Shown here in pieces: positions 36,704-45,678 of a stretch of DNA of 64,000 nt. Numbering within the stretch: position 1 is the stretch's first letter; each line of letters starts with the position of its first letter. The notes under the pieces were generated by a model. The model did not search any database. It saw only the letters and a list, made by a program, of their open reading frames with translations, and had not been told where the DNA came from. The position numbers and the translations under genes are program-made. The stretch is from Salisaeta longa DSM 21114 (GTDB lineage: Bacteria > Bacteroidota > Rhodothermia > Rhodothermales > Salinibacteraceae), in NCBI RefSeq assembly GCF_000419585.1, contig NZ_ATTH01000001.1, positions 456,005 to 520,004 of the forward strand. The letters are read 5' to 3'.

Positions 36704-39700
36704 CTATCCGATGAGCGACCAGCCTTGTTTGATTTTCTTCTTGGCGTACTTGTACTTCATCTCGGCCGTTTCGCCGGTCGCGTTGTTACGGATGGTGACC
36801 TTGTCGTTGCGGCCGGGCTCGTCGGCCACGGTCACGGTCTGTTGGCCTTCGGCGGTCGGGTCGCGGTCGGCCGCTTGGTTGGCGCCGCCGGTGCCGTCGC
36901 CGCCCTGAATGGCAAAGTTTGGGTCGGCCGCGTCGTGCTGCGTCTGGGCGCGCGAGGGATCGAGGCGGCCCTTGGGCGCGCGGTCGTCGGCGCGCTCTTG
37001 CTCGTCGGTGACGAGCGGGCCGGCGCGGAAGACCATCGAGACGACCTCGCGGCTGATCTCGTGCATCATGTCCGCAAACAGCTCGTAGGCCTCCATCTTG
37101 TACTCCACCACGGGGTCCTTTCGGCCAAACGAGCGGAGGTTGATGCCCTCCTTCAGCTCGTCAAGCTCGCGCAGATGGTCGGTCCACTTCGAGTCAATGA
37201 TCGACAGCATCGCGGCGCGCTCCAGCGCGTCGTTAATCTCCTGCCCGTTGGTGGTAATCGCTTCGTCGACATCGGCCACGGCGCGTAGCAGCTGCTGGCC
37301 TTCGGAGAAATCCACAAAGACCTGCTCGGGGGTGTCGTCGCCGTGGTTCGCCTTGAGCTGCTTGAGGCTCTCGTAGAAGGGTTGTGCCAGTACGGCGCGC
37401 TTCTCGTCGTAGTACGCGGTGGCTTCCTCAAAGATGCGGTCGGTTACGCCGTCGGCCCCGAGCTGCACGAAGGTCTCGCGGTCGACGTCGAAGTCGAATG
37501 CCAGCAGGCGCAGTAGGTCTTCCCGCAGGCCCGCGAGGTTGCCATCGCCGTAATGGCGTTCCACAAGCTCCTCGATGAGGTCGTGCAGCATGCTCAAGAT
37601 TTGGCCGTGGAAGCGGTCGCCGGTAAGGGCCTGGCGGCGGCGCGTGTAAATGACTTCGCGCTGTGCGTTGAGCACGTCGTCGTACTCCAGCTGGCGCTTA
37701 CGGATGGCAAAGTTGTTCTGCTCGACCTTGCTCTGCGCACGCTTGATGCTCTTGTTGATCCACGGGTGTGTGATGACCTCGCCCTCTTCCAGGCCAATGC
37801 GGTCCATCACCTTCGCCACGCGGTCGGAGCCAAAGAGGCGCATCAGATCGTCTTCGAGCGAGACGTAGAATTGGCTCACGCCGGGGTCGCCCTGGCGGCC
37901 CGCGCGGCCGCGCAGCTGCAAGTCGATGCGGCGGCTTTCGTGGCGCTCTGAGCCCACAATGGCCAGTCCGCCCAACTCGCGAACGCCCTCGCCCAGTTTG
38001 ATGTCGGTGCCGCGGCCCGCCATGTTCGTGGCGATGGTCACAGCCCCCTTGCGTCCGGCTTCGGCCACCACCTCGGCCTCCTGCTTGGCGCGGTCTTGCT
38101 TCGCGTTGAGGAGGTTGTGCTTGATGCCCGCGCGCTTAAAGAGGCGGCTCAGGTGCTCCGAGACCTCCACCGAGGCGCTTCCTACAAGCACCGGTTGGCC
38201 CTTCTCGTGGTAGGCCTTCACCTTGTCGAGCACCGCGTTGTACTTCTCGCGCTTCGTCTTAAACACGAGGTCGTCCTTGTCCTCACGCCGCACCGGTTCG
38301 TGCGTCGGCACCACAATAACATCCAGGTCGTAAATCTCCCCAAACTCTTCGGCTTCCGTCTCGGCCGTACCGGTCATGCCGGACAGCTTGTCGTACATCC
38401 GGAAGTAGTTCTGTAGGGTGATGGTGGCATACGTTTGGGTAGCGGCTTGCACCTCCACCTGCTCCTTGGCCTCGATGGCCTGGTGCAGCCCTTCCGAGTA
38501 GCGACGGCCCTCCATCACGCGGCCGGTGTGCTCGTCAACAATCTGCACCTTGCCGTTCTCGACGATGTACTCGGTATCCTTTTCGTACAGTGCAAAGGCC
38601 TTCAGGAGCTGCTCAATCGCATGCAGGCGTTCGGCGCGCTCGGCGTAGGTGCTGTACAGCTCGCGCTTTTGTTCTTGTGCCTCGCGGGCCAGGTCCTGCT
38701 TTTGATCGATGAGGCGCTCCTCGCGTTCCTCGGTCGAGAGATCGCTTTCCTTAAGCTCGGCCTCTAGCTCGCGGACGGCCTCCTCCTGGGCCTGGTCGAT
38801 TTCGGCGAGCTGATCGCCAATCATGGGCAGCACGAACAGGTCTTCTTCGGCGTCCATAAGCTCGGCCATGTAGGCGCGACCCTTCTCGCTCATCTCGATG
38901 GCGTGCTGCTTCTCATCGAGGGCAAAGTAGAGCTCAGCATCCACCTCGGGCATGCGCTTCGCATTATCCTGCAGGTAGAAGTACTCCGTCTTTTGGCGGA
39001 GGCGCTCCACGCCTGGTTCCTGCAAGAGCGCACGCAGGTCGTCGTCCTTGGGGAAGCCGCGCGTGGCGCGCAAGAGGGCAAGCCCGGCCTCGTCGCGTAG
39101 CTGCCGGGCTTTCTTTTTCTCCTCGTTGGCCTCGGCTTCCTCCATCTCCTCAAGGAGGCCGCGCGCCTTGGTGGTCAGTTTGCTCACAAGGCGTCGTTGC
39201 GCACGCACCAAGCGCTCGACCGGATCGCGCAGGGCAGCGAACTGATCGTCTTGCGGATCGGGCACCGGTCCACTGATGATTAGCGGCGTGCGCGCCTCAT
39301 CGATCAGCACCGAGTCGATCTCGTCAATGATGGCAAAGTGATGGCCGCGCTGCATGAGCTGCTCGGGGCGCATCACGAACGAGTTGTCACGCAAGTAATC
39401 GAACCCAAACTCGTTATTCGTGCCGTACGTGATGTCGGCATCGTAGGCCGCCTTGCGCTCCGGCGAGTGCGGGTCGTAGCGGTCGATGCAGTCCACCGAC
39501 AGGCCGTGAAACTCAAAGAGCGGCCCCATCCACTCGGCATCGCGCTTGGCCAGGTAGGGGTTTACCGTAACAAGGTGGCAGCCGCGGCCCACCAGCGCAT
39601 TCAGGTACAGCGGCATGATGGCGGCCAGCGTCTTGCCTTCGCCGGTTTTCATTTCGGCGATGGTGCCGCGGTGCAGCACGATGCCACCGAGCAGCTGCAC

Positions 39701-40183
39701 ATCGTAGGGCACCATGTCCCACTCAATCTCGGAGCCGCCGGCGTGCCACGTCTTGCCAAGCATGCGGCGGCAGGTTTCCTTCATCACGGCGAAGGCCTCG
39801 GGCAGCAGATCGGCCAGCACGTCCTCTACCGTGTCGAGCCATTCCTCTTCCAGGGCGTCGAGGTCGTCGTACAGGGCCTCGCGCTCGCTGAGCGACACGC
39901 TTGCTTCGGGAGCCGCGGGCGGCGCGCCGTCGCCTTGCACCGCATCGGGGGCCGGCGCGGGCGCGGCCTGGAGCTGCTCGCGGATGGCCTCCTGGTCGGC
40001 TTCGATGTCGGCCACCGCGTCCCGGAGTTCGGCCCGGAAGGCGTCGGTTTTGGCGCGGAGCTCATCGTCGGTGAGCGACTCAAGCGTTTCGTAGTGGGCG
40101 TTAATCTCGTCGACGATGGGCCACAGTTCGTTCAGTCGACGCTTGTTGCGATCGCCAAACAGATCTTTAAGCCACTCAAACAT
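36704..40183 (-). CDS. secA: Preprotein translocase ATPase SecA
   Basis: A 1159-residue motor protein that drives secretion through SecYEG. The start is ATG 40183 (MFEWLKDLFGDRNKRRL); an open upstream extension is not homologous. NBD1 has MKTGEGKTLAAI as Walker A and IDEIDSVLIDEAR as Walker B; NBD2 has TNMAGRGTDIKLG and ESRRIDLQLRGRAGRQGD. Large charged insertions (about 80-120 and 290-470) make it longer than the 900-residue E. coli protein, common in Bacteroidota. The C-terminus ends KKIKQGWSLIG with no SEC-C zinc motif (CxCxSGxxxxxC/H), so the usual SecB/zinc tail is absent. Confidence 0.97.
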   Translation of the reverse strand: MFEWLKDLFGDRNKRRLNELWPIVDEINAHYETLESLTDDELRAKTDAFRAELRDAVADIEADQEAIREQLQAAPAPAPDAVQGDGAPPAAPEASVSLSEREALYDDLDALEEEWLDTVEDVLADLLPEAFAVMKETCRRMLGKTWHAGGSEIEWDMVPYDVQLLGGIVLHRGTIAEMKTGEGKTLAAIMPLYLNALVGRGCHLVTVNPYLAKRDAEWMGPLFEFHGLSVDCIDRYDPHSPERKAAYDADITYGTNNEFGFDYLRDNSFVMRPEQLMQRGHHFAIIDEIDSVLIDEARTPLIISGPVPDPQDDQFAALRDPVERLVRAQRRLVSKLTTKARGLLEEMEEAEANEEKKKARQLRDEAGLALLRATRGFPKDDDLRALLQEPGVERLRQKTEYFYLQDNAKRMPEVDAELYFALDEKQHAIEMSEKGRAYMAELMDAEEDLFVLPMIGDQLAEIDQAQEEAVRELEAELKESDLSTEEREERLIDQKQDLAREAQEQKRELYSTYAERAERLHAIEQLLKAFALYEKDTEYIVENGKVQIVDEHTGRVMEGRRYSEGLHQAIEAKEQVEVQAATQTYATITLQNYFRMYDKLSGMTGTAETEAEEFGEIYDLDVIVVPTHEPVRREDKDDLVFKTKREKYNAVLDKVKAYHEKGQPVLVGSASVEVSEHLSRLFKRAGIKHNLLNAKQDRAKQEAEVVAEAGRKGAVTIATNMAGRGTDIKLGEGVRELGGLAIVGSERHESRRIDLQLRGRAGRQGDPGVSQFYVSLEDDLMRLFGSDRVAKVMDRIGLEEGEVITHPWINKSIKRAQSKVEQNNFAIRKRQLEYDDVLNAQREVIYTRRRQALTGDRFHGQILSMLHDLIEELVERHYGDGNLAGLREDLLRLLAFDFDVDRETFVQLGADGVTDRIFEEATAYYDEKRAVLAQPFYESLKQLKANHGDDTPEQVFVDFSEGQQLLRAVADVDEAITTNGQEINDALERAAMLSIIDSKWTDHLRELDELKEGINLRSFGRKDPVVEYKMEAYELFADMMHEISREVVSMVFRAGPLVTDEQERADDRAPKGRLDPSRAQTQHDAADPNFAIQGGDGTGGANQAADRDPTAEGQQTVTVADEPGRNDKVTIRNNATGETAEMKYKYAKKKIKQGWSLIG

Positions 40184-40389
40184 GTACCTACAAAGCCGTG
40201 CCGTAAGAACAGTGAACGTGCCGCAGGGAGCGGGCAAGGAGCGCCCGTGTGCTACGGCGTGCATGGCACGCAAGCAGGCCCCTTCCGTTCCCCGCGCGGC
40301 CGCCGGGTGGTGGGGGCTTGCAGACTTTTTGTAACGTCTGGTTGCCTGGCACCACCCACGCGATATGCCGGAACGACCTTTGTGCCGTC

Positions 40390-40409
40390 GGTTACGGGTA
40401 ACCGTTACC
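40390..40409 (+). promoter_or_regulatory. Overlapping palindromes upstream of DUF3047 gene
   Basis: GGTTACGGGTAACCGTTACC contains two overlapping palindromes: GGTTAC-gg-GTAACC and GGTAAC-C-GTTACC. It lies 72 bp before the ATG at 40482, within the 298-bp secA/DUF3047 divergent gap. It looks like an operator for a dimeric helix-turn-helix regulator. The rest of that gap shows no other clear structure. Confidence 0.38.
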
Positions 40410-40481
40410 TTTCCCGGGACTCCAGCGGCTTGAGCCATGACGTTCAACTCGCTTGTCTTTTCAATAGCGGCGCGTTTGCAT

Positions 40482-41192
40482 ATGAAGAAGTTTTTTGTTC
40501 GCACGCTTCTGGGGGCGGCCTCCGGTGCCATGTTGCTGGTTGGTGCGTGGATGTACGGCCCACAGATCGTTGACAACTTCGAGACAAATGCGGTGGGCCA
40601 ACCGCCCCAGGGTTGGATTCACGTAACGGAAAGTCGAGAGGTGACGTCCATCCAGCAGGCCCTGGAGCCGGGTGAAACGTTTGCGGTGAAAGCGGAGGAT
40701 GGCAACAAATTTCTGCGCGTTGGCACCAGAAATGAGGCGCTCCGGTTTTCACAGCGCAACGGCGAGGAGTTTGACTGGTCGCTGAACGAGCATCCGCGGC
40801 TGCAGTGGCGATGGCGCGCGCTGCACCTGCCGGAAGGGGCCAGCGAAAAGGACAAAAACGACACCGGGGCTGCGCTTTACGTCACGTTTGGCTCCGATTG
40901 GTTGGGGCGCCCCAAGAGCATCAAGTACACGTACAGCTCAAGCCTGCCGGTTGGCACGGTCGTGTCGTTTGGCGCGCTGCACGTGATTGTGGTGAGCTCG
41001 GCGGTCAATGGGAAAATTGGCCGGTGGAAGACGGTGCAGCGCCGCGTTGCAGACGATTATGCGCAGGTGTTTGGCGGCACGCCGCCGAACCGCCCGGTCT
41101 CCATCACGGTGTGGAGCGATTCCGATACGACACATGGCAGAGCCCTTGCTGACTTCGACGACATCGTACTGCTGCCGCCTTTTCGGCGATGA
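40482..41192 (+). CDS. Exported DUF3047-family protein
   Basis: A 236-residue protein from ATG 40482 (MKKFFVRTLLGAASGAM). An uncleaved or cleaved signal helix is at 1-22. The rest fits DUF3047: VDNFETNAVGQPPQGW, LQWRWRALHLPEGA, and SDTTHGRALADFDDIVLLP near the end. The fold is probably a beta-sandwich like carbohydrate-binding proteins. Function in the family is unknown; periplasmic location is inferred. Two palindromes lie upstream. Confidence 0.83.
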   Translation: MKKFFVRTLLGAASGAMLLVGAWMYGPQIVDNFETNAVGQPPQGWIHVTESREVTSIQQALEPGETFAVKAEDGNKFLRVGTRNEALRFSQRNGEEFDWSLNEHPRLQWRWRALHLPEGASEKDKNDTGAALYVTFGSDWLGRPKSIKYTYSSSLPVGTVVSFGALHVIVVSSAVNGKIGRWKTVQRRVADDYAQVFGGTPPNRPVSITVWSDSDTTHGRALADFDDIVLLPPFRR

Positions 41193-41316
41193 CGGATTGG
41201 CGGCACGTTCGTAGACGCGACGTTATTGCAATACCCCCGCCGTTTGTTGAACGGTGCTCACGTACCGCTCGTGCAACACCGCAGTTCTATCTTGCTGCTA
41301 ACTTTTAGGCCGTTGT

Positions 41317-42864
41317 ATGGAAGCAAATGGTACCCGTAGCGACGGGACGTCCGGAACGCAACAAGAAATGCGGGCCGCGCTCGATGAGTCGCGGAGTGGA
41401 GCGCCTGCGGCGGGCGAAACGCTGCGTGATCAGTTTTCAACCGACGAAATCTTCCATCGGCTGGTGGTGGCGGCCGATGAAGAGTTTAGCCGCTCGACGC
41501 GGCTGCTCTTCTTGAGCGGATTGGCCGCCGGGCTGTCCATTAGTCTGTCGTTTGTGGGCATGGTGGCGCTTTCTGCTGCAGTGCCGGGCGAGGGGGCTGC
41601 CGTCGTGGGCAGCCTGATGTATCCGCTGGGCTTCTTGTTTGTGGTGGTGGGGCGCTACCAGCTCTTTACCGAAAACACCCTCACGCCGGTGGCGCTGGTG
41701 CTCACGCGCATCGCGAGCATTCCGCTACTGTTGCGCGTGTGGGGGTGCGTGCTGCTCGCCAACGTGATTGGTGCGGGCATCACGGCCTATGTACTGGCGA
41801 CCACGGCGGTGTTTGAGCCCGAGATGGCCGCCGTGGCGATGGAGCTGGGGCATCATCAGCTGGAGATGACGTGGAGCGAGCTCTTCTGGAAAGGCGTTTT
41901 TGCGGGCTGGCTGGTGGCGGGAATGGTATGGCTCAACTACGCGGTGCGCGACATGACTTCGCGGCTCTTTATCACCTTCTTTCTGATCTTTACCGTATCG
42001 GCAGCGGGCCTGGCGCACTGCATTGTGGGCTCCGCCGAGGTGCTGTACGTGGTCTTTCATGGCGACGCAAGCATCCTCACATACCTGATCGACTTCCTGG
42101 TGCCGGCTGTTTTGGGAAATACGGCCGGTGGCGTGTTGCTGGTGGCCATCCTGAACTACTCACAGACCCGTGATCGGCGCTTCCCGGATCGTGACTGCGG
42201 GCGGTTGGAGCTGACGTGGAGCGAGTGGATCTTTGGGCATGCATCAGGCCGGCCCGACCTCCTGGCTACGGGGACAGGCGGCGGACCCGAGACGTTCGAC
42301 CCGCGTGGCGAGCCAACGCTTGCGCCGCCGGTCGATGCCGACGACCACGCGAAGGGAGCAACCGGCGACGACGCGATCGTCCTCACGCAGTATGGCGACT
42401 ACGAGTGTCCTACCAGCCGCTCCATCTACGACGCGGTAGAGGGCGTGCTGGAGGCAACCGACGACGTGACGTACGCGTACCGGCATCTGCCCTTGAGCCA
42501 GCGGCACCCGCACGCGGAGCTCGCGTCGATTGCAGCGGAAGCGGCAGCGCGGCAAGATGCGTTTTGGCGCATGCACGACTGCCTCTTTGAGCAGCAAGAC
42601 CACCTGGGGCGCGATGATGTGATGGCCCACGCGCAGGCCCTCGGGCTTGATGTGGAGCAGTTTCGGTCCGACTTGTCAGACGACACGCTGCGTGATGAGG
42701 TGCGCGCCGATCGGGAGTCGGGGCTCAAGAGCGGCGTGCGGCGCACGGCGAACCTGTTCATCAACGGCGTACGGTATCCCGGTCCGTTCACTGCGGATGC
42801 CCTGCAACGATCGATCCGACGGATGCGCGCGGTGCCCACAAACGAAGAGGCGGTGCCGGCGTAA
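41317..42864 (+). CDS. Formate/nitrite-transporter (FNT) protein fused to degenerate DsbA-like domain
   Basis: A 515-residue fusion. Residues about 40-300 are an FNT-type channel with six hydrophobic segments. The conserved His of the central pore is kept in GLAHCIVGSAEVLY, closest to the YfdC-type subgroup. A 45-residue linker leads to a DsbA/thioredoxin-like domain at about 350-505, with AIVLTQYGDYECPTSRS, RHLPLSQRHPHAELAS and a late RRTANLFINGVRYPG. The usual CPxC has become CPTS and the expected cis-Pro before LFING is Ala, so thiol exchange is unlikely. FNT proteins conduct small monovalent anions; the fused domain may be regulatory. A similar thioredoxin-like tail is known on some NhaA antiporters. 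Confidence 0.9.
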   Translation: MEANGTRSDGTSGTQQEMRAALDESRSGAPAAGETLRDQFSTDEIFHRLVVAADEEFSRSTRLLFLSGLAAGLSISLSFVGMVALSAAVPGEGAAVVGSLMYPLGFLFVVVGRYQLFTENTLTPVALVLTRIASIPLLLRVWGCVLLANVIGAGITAYVLATTAVFEPEMAAVAMELGHHQLEMTWSELFWKGVFAGWLVAGMVWLNYAVRDMTSRLFITFFLIFTVSAAGLAHCIVGSAEVLYVVFHGDASILTYLIDFLVPAVLGNTAGGVLLVAILNYSQTRDRRFPDRDCGRLELTWSEWIFGHASGRPDLLATGTGGGPETFDPRGEPTLAPPVDADDHAKGATGDDAIVLTQYGDYECPTSRSIYDAVEGVLEATDDVTYAYRHLPLSQRHPHAELASIAAEAAARQDAFWRMHDCLFEQQDHLGRDDVMAHAQALGLDVEQFRSDLSDDTLRDEVRADRESGLKSGVRRTANLFINGVRYPGPFTADALQRSIRRMRAVPTNEEAVPA

Positions 42865-42928
42865 TGCGTGTCTGTATTGTGCAACGTATGCGCTGCATCG
42901 TTCCCCCTTTTACCCACCATCCCCACTT

Positions 42929-43390
42929 ATGACAGCAGCTACGACGTCCATCACGCCGGCCTTGCAGGCCCTGCTCGACACGGTGCGCCCGTGGACGGGC
43001 GTCCGTATTCGGCCGCGGGCGCCCGGCGTGCTCGCCTTCGTGCTCAACACAACCGAAATTGGGCATCTCCACCCGGCCGGGCGGCTGGATATTCCGTTTC
43101 CCGAGCGTATTGCAGCGGTGCTGCGGCACGAGACAAACGCAACCCGCCACCCCATCGACGAAAAGAAAAACTGGGTGGTGCTCCGCATCGATTCGGTGGA
43201 GGACGTGCCCGAGGCGGTGCGGCTGTTGCGCCTGGCCTACATCTATCGCCGTATCGTGCGGAGCGATGCAGCCGCCGAGTGGCAGGCGCTTCGCGAGGAA
43301 CTGGCCACGCTCGATGTGCCGCCGGCTGTGCTGGATAGGTATCAGCGCGTGCTGGCGCGCCGCCGCGGCCCAAAAGATGGCGCACAATGA
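42929..43390 (+). CDS. Luciferase-domain (DUF5519-like) protein
   Basis: A 153-residue cytosolic protein from ATG 42929 (MTAATTSITPALQALL). It carries the family pattern EIGHLHPAGRLDIPFP followed by a WVVLRIDSVEDVPEAVRLL segment, as in small luciferase-domain proteins. These are named from a domain in luciferase-like proteins but most have no known activity. It lies 64 bp after the FNT fusion and may be co-transcribed. Confidence 0.8.
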   Translation: MTAATTSITPALQALLDTVRPWTGVRIRPRAPGVLAFVLNTTEIGHLHPAGRLDIPFPERIAAVLRHETNATRHPIDEKKNWVVLRIDSVEDVPEAVRLLRLAYIYRRIVRSDAAAEWQALREELATLDVPPAVLDRYQRVLARRRGPKDGAQ

Positions 43391-43531
43391 AACTCTACGG
43401 ACCGCATTCGATCCAATGCGCAGTACAATGTCTCACGCAGCCTTTGGCTACAGGGTTGCCGTATCGTCCGATGAGGCCGGTCCCGCCTCACGGGTGTTCC
43501 GCTTGATTTCTCTAATCACTCGTCTATTTAG

Positions 43532-45583
43532 ATGAACACACGTGACAAGCTCGATGCCCTCTCCAAGAACTTGTGGTGGAGTTGGCACCCGCGCGCTCGC
43601 GGGCTCTTCCGCCGCCTGAATCCGGAGGTGTACGCAGCAGCGGGCAACAGTCCGCAGGCAGCGCTTGAAAACCTCGACCCGGAGGTGCTGGCAGACGCGA
43701 CGTTCCAAGCCGATGTTGACGCCGTGTATGCGCGGTTTCAGGACTACATGGACCGCGCGCCGCTGGTGGACGATGCCCCCACGACGGCTTACTTCTGCAT
43801 GGAGTACGGCCTGCACGAGAGCCTCCCGCTGTACTCGGGCGGGCTGGGCGTCTTGGCGGGCGACCATGCCAAGACTGCCTCAGACGTCGGCCTTCCGTTC
43901 ACGGCGGTGGGGCTGTTCTTGCGCGAGGGCTACTTCAAGCAGTCGTTCGATGCGGAAGGGTGGCAGCAGGACGATTACCCGGCGCTCGACCCCGACAACC
44001 ACCCCATGACGCGCGTCACGGACGACGACGGCGACCCGCTCATGGTTACGGTGCAGATTGGCGAACAGCCGCTGCACGTGCAAGCGTGGAAGATCGCGCT
44101 GGGGCGCACCGACCTGTATTTGCTCGATAGCGATCTGGATGCGAATCCGGAAGCGCTGCGCAGCCTTACCACCCGCTTGTATCAGGGCGGCGACCGCGAG
44201 CGCATCCAACAGGAGATCATTCTTGGCATTGGCGGCCTGCGCCTCTTGCGCGCACTGGGCGAGACGCCCGAGGTGTACCATGCCAACGAGGGGCACTGCG
44301 CGTTTTTGATGCTGGAGCTGCTGCGTGAGCGCCTCGATGCTGGCGACCCGCTGCCCGATGCCGAGGCGTGGGTGCGCGAACGTACCGTCTTTACCACGCA
44401 CACCCCGGTGCCCGCGGGCCACGACCGGTTTGCGCCGCCGCTCTTTGAGGAGCAGATGGCGCCTTTTCGGAAGGCGCTTGGGCTGTCGAGCAAGGAGCTG
44501 CTCGCCTACGGGCGCGAAGACCCGTCGGATGCCACCGAGTCGTTTTGTATGACCGTGCTTGGCCTCAAGCTGTCGCGCGCTGCGAACGGCGTCTCGAAGC
44601 TCAACGGCCACGTCGCGCGCCAGCAGTGGCAGGGGATGTACCCCGAGAAGAGCCTCGACGAGGTGCCCATCGGCCACATCACCAACGGCGTGCACCTGCC
44701 CACCTGGACGGCCGAGCCGGCCCGCGCCTTTTTGCGCGAGCATCTGTCCGGCGACTTCGAGACCGAGCAGCACAAGCCGTCGTTTTGGGCGCCCCTCGGC
44801 GATCTCGACGACGAGACGCTGTGGCACTACCGCACGATGCTGCGCAAGCGGCTCATCGCGTTTATCGACAAGCACGTGAAGGAGCAAACGCTGCCGCAGC
44901 AGCCCGCGCTCAACCCCGACGCTTTAACGATTGGCTTTGCGCGGCGCTTTGCGACCTACAAGCGGGCCCCGCTGATCTTCACCGACCTGGAGCGCGCCCG
45001 GGCGCTCTTTTCGGATTCCGAGCGGCCCATTCAGCTGATCTATGCCGGCAAGGCGCACCCGGCCGACGACGGCGGCAAGCGCTTCATCCAGCGCATCTAC
45101 GAGATCAGTCAGCAGCCGGGCTTTCACGGGAAGGTGATCTTCCTGGAAGGCTACAACATGGAAATTGGTCGGATGCTGGTGTCAGGCTCTGACATTTGGC
45201 TGAACAACCCGCGCCGCCCGCTCGAAGCCAGCGGCACCAGCGGTCAGAAGGTGGCGGCGCACGGCGGGCTCAACCTGTCGGTGCTCGACGGCTGGTGGCC
45301 GGAAGGCTACACCGGCGACAACGGGTGGGCCATCGGCCCCGAGCCCACGGGCGACTACGGCACGGCCGATGCGGAGGTGCAGGACGAGCAAGATGCCGAA
45401 TCGCTTTACACGCAGCTTGAGGAGCACGTCATCCCCACGTTTTACGACCGCACCGATGGCATCCCCGAAGCGTGGGTCGCACAGATGCGCAACGCCATGA
45501 CGGGGCTCCCGGCACCGTTCTCGGCCCAGCGCATGGTGTTCGACTACGTAGAGCAAATGTATCGGACTCCGGCGCTTTCCTAA
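43532..45583 (+). CDS. glgP: Alpha-glucan (glycogen/maltodextrin) phosphorylase
   Basis: A 683-residue GT35 enzyme releasing glucose-1-phosphate from glycogen or maltodextrin. The start MNTRDKLDALSKNLWWSWH is typical of the short alpha-glucan phosphorylase group. FCMEYGLHESLPLYSGGLGV and VYHANEGHCAFLMLEL are substrate-side blocks. The PLP Lys lies in EASGTSGQKVAAHGG near residue 570, and LSVLDGWWPEGY follows. A strong terminator lies downstream. Confidence 0.95.
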   Translation: MNTRDKLDALSKNLWWSWHPRARGLFRRLNPEVYAAAGNSPQAALENLDPEVLADATFQADVDAVYARFQDYMDRAPLVDDAPTTAYFCMEYGLHESLPLYSGGLGVLAGDHAKTASDVGLPFTAVGLFLREGYFKQSFDAEGWQQDDYPALDPDNHPMTRVTDDDGDPLMVTVQIGEQPLHVQAWKIALGRTDLYLLDSDLDANPEALRSLTTRLYQGGDRERIQQEIILGIGGLRLLRALGETPEVYHANEGHCAFLMLELLRERLDAGDPLPDAEAWVRERTVFTTHTPVPAGHDRFAPPLFEEQMAPFRKALGLSSKELLAYGREDPSDATESFCMTVLGLKLSRAANGVSKLNGHVARQQWQGMYPEKSLDEVPIGHITNGVHLPTWTAEPARAFLREHLSGDFETEQHKPSFWAPLGDLDDETLWHYRTMLRKRLIAFIDKHVKEQTLPQQPALNPDALTIGFARRFATYKRAPLIFTDLERARALFSDSERPIQLIYAGKAHPADDGGKRFIQRIYEISQQPGFHGKVIFLEGYNMEIGRMLVSGSDIWLNNPRRPLEASGTSGQKVAAHGGLNLSVLDGWWPEGYTGDNGWAIGPEPTGDYGTADAEVQDEQDAESLYTQLEEHVIPTFYDRTDGIPEAWVAQMRNAMTGLPAPFSAQRMVFDYVEQMYRTPALS

Positions 45584-45603
45584 AGCCCGTCTCCACCACA
45601 GCG

Positions 45604-45645
45604 CAAAAGAGCCTGCGAGCATTCCGCTTGCAGGCTCTTTTTTTA
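45604..45645 (+). terminator. Bidirectional Rho-independent terminator after glgP
   Basis: AAAAGAGCCTGC (45605-45616) pairs with GCAGGCTCTTTT (45630-45641) and is followed by more T's. The left A-run makes it work on the minus strand as well. It lies between glgP (stop 45583) and the convergent SLC13 permease (stop 45679). Confidence 0.88.
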
Positions 45646-45678
45646 TGTCTGAAAATATCTACTCAAGCCATCGATCCG

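Noticed and set aside
33583-40573. Plus-strand open frames opposite prfC, recN and secA
   Set aside because: They are antisense shadows of conserved genes, with no recognisable domains.
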